A stretch of 64,000 nucleotides of DNA from Parvularcula dongshanensis (lineage in GTDB: Bacteria > Pseudomonadota > Alphaproteobacteria > Caulobacterales > Parvularculaceae): positions 372,001 to 436,000 of the forward strand of contig NZ_JACHOB010000001.1 in assembly GCF_014199615.1 (NCBI RefSeq). Reading direction: 5' to 3'. Both the position numbers and the translations under genes were made by a program. Below are positions 63,376-64,000 of the stretch, one piece after another. Every line of letters begins with the position of its first letter. The first letter of the stretch is position 1. The notes beneath the pieces were generated by a model. It had not been told where the DNA came from. It ran no database searches and worked only from the letters and a program-made list of their open reading frames with translations.

Positions 63376-64000
63376 CTAGCTCCGCGGCTCGCGGGTGAGG
63401 AGGACGCCGAGCTGCCGGATCTCCTGGCGCACGGCGGCGGCGCCCCTGTCCTGCGACGCCTCGAGCTTGGCGAGCGCGGCTTCCAGACGGTCGGCAGTGT
63501 CCCCGGCGTAGCGGGGACCGGAACGCGCCGCGGTCGCGGTCGTCACGTCGGTGATGCCCGAGAGCCAGTCCTCGAGGTCCGAGTAGAAACGGTTCTGCGC
63601 ACGGCCCGCCTGGATGTCGAGGAAGCCGACGACGAGGCTCCCCCCGAGGCCGAAGAGCGACGAGCTGAACGCCGTACCCATGCCCGACAGCGGCGCGTTG
63701 AGGTTGGCGATCAGCTGGCTGACGGCGTCCGTACCCGTGCCCGACTGCGAGGAGAGGCTGCCGATCACCTCGGCGACGGCGTTCACGGTCTGAAGGAGGC
63801 CCCAGAACGTGCCGAGGAGGCCTAGGAAGACGAGGAGGTTCGCGGCGTAGCGGCCGAACTCGCGCCCCTCGTCGATCCGCACGCCGATCGAGTCGAGGAT
63901 CGCCCGGGTCGAGGCCTGGGAGAGGCGCCCCCCCCGCTCGTCCGCGTCGAGCAGCATGCGCGACATGGCGCCGATCAGCGGCGGGGGCTTGGGCAGGGCG
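63376..64000 (-). CDS. MotA/TolQ/ExbB-like membrane protein (5' end outside window)
   Basis: The frame is open to the window edge, where LPKPPPLIGAMSRM precedes the visible core; 207 residues are seen. It has two membrane helices (AANLLVFLGLLGTFWGLLQT and SSSLFGLGGSLVVGFLDIQA) as in the proton-channel subunit of MotA/TolQ/ExbB. A C-terminal cytoplasmic region AALAKLEASQDRGAAAVRQE follows. With the next gene it likely forms an ion-driven complex coupled to the cell wall; role unspecified. Confidence 0.82.
   Translation of the reverse strand, partial: ALPKPPPLIGAMSRMLLDADERGGRLSQASTRAILDSIGVRIDEGREFGRYAANLLVFLGLLGTFWGLLQTVNAVAEVIGSLSSQSGTGTDAVSQLIANLNAPLSGMGTAFSSSLFGLGGSLVVGFLDIQAGRAQNRFYSDLEDWLSGITDVTTATAARSGPRYAGDTADRLEAALAKLEASQDRGAAAVRQEIRQLGVLLTREPRS

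Overview
The window is about 64 kb of dense, very GC-rich DNA from an alphaproteobacterial chromosome. Supporting signs are L31 of the alphaproteobacterial type, the DUF2948-hisD pair, DUF1285, DUF4893, the MoxR/DUF58/DUF4159 block, an ffs RNA close to dnaX-ybaB, and pervasive ATGA/GTGA/TGATG stop-start overlaps. A Rhodobacterales- or Parvularcula-like bacterium is a reasonable guess, but genus is not determined. No rRNA, tRNA, CRISPR array or insertion sequence was seen.

Layout. 1-3.1 kb: end of a glycosyltransferase, a YpfJ-type metallopeptidase, a membrane-protein/XRE-regulator pair, DUF2721 and secB. 3.1-15.7 kb: surface and compatible-solute carbohydrate region, with a BY-kinase and Wzz-like chain-length protein, the four-gene dTDP-L-rhamnose operon, a sulfotransferase-like protein, GT4, a sucrose-phosphate synthase/phosphatase fusion, GT2 and an S10 peptidase. 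15.7-19.8 kb: accessory stretch with a structured repeat, an orphan LuxR, a small gene with a ribosome-site-sequestering hairpin, and an AT-richer two-gene islet encoding a proteasome-like Ntn-hydrolase. 19.8-31.2 kb: polyamine operon, phoD, hisD, rpmE followed by a second copy of the structured repeat, cca-nudix-DUF1285, sppA. 31.3-39.8 kb: MoxR/DUF58/DUF4159 operon, then xerC. 39.8-46.9 kb: phoB/phoU, ahcY, recR, an oxidoreductase and an MFS exporter. 46.9-50.7 kb: tyrosine/homogentisate catabolism with its MarR regulator. 50.8-54 kb: ybaB-dnaX, a second XRE/membrane pair, SemiSWEET and the SRP RNA. 54-61.9 kb: a MHYT hybrid kinase and a housekeeping operon trpA-accD-folC-dut-moeB-thioesterase, then msrA. 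61.9-64 kb: a palindromic non-coding stretch and an OmpA/MotB-like plus MotA/ExbB-like pair.

Most notable observations. (1) The islet at 18.1-19.6 kb encodes a 417-residue protein whose N-terminus, after Met removal, places Thr1, Asp17 and Lys33 exactly as in HslV and 20S beta subunits, while the remaining ~340 residues are unfamiliar. (2) Two ~110-nt repeats (15759-15876 and 26636-26741) share loops and linkers but have differing, compensated stems and two mutually exclusive pairings. (3) Two separate XRE/membrane-protein modules share an upstream TGTyAA-N6-TTGACA-type inverted repeat. (4) A long hairpin buries the AGGAGG of a small gene behind luxR. (5) The tyrosine cluster lacks homogentisate dioxygenase and carries a VOC protein instead.
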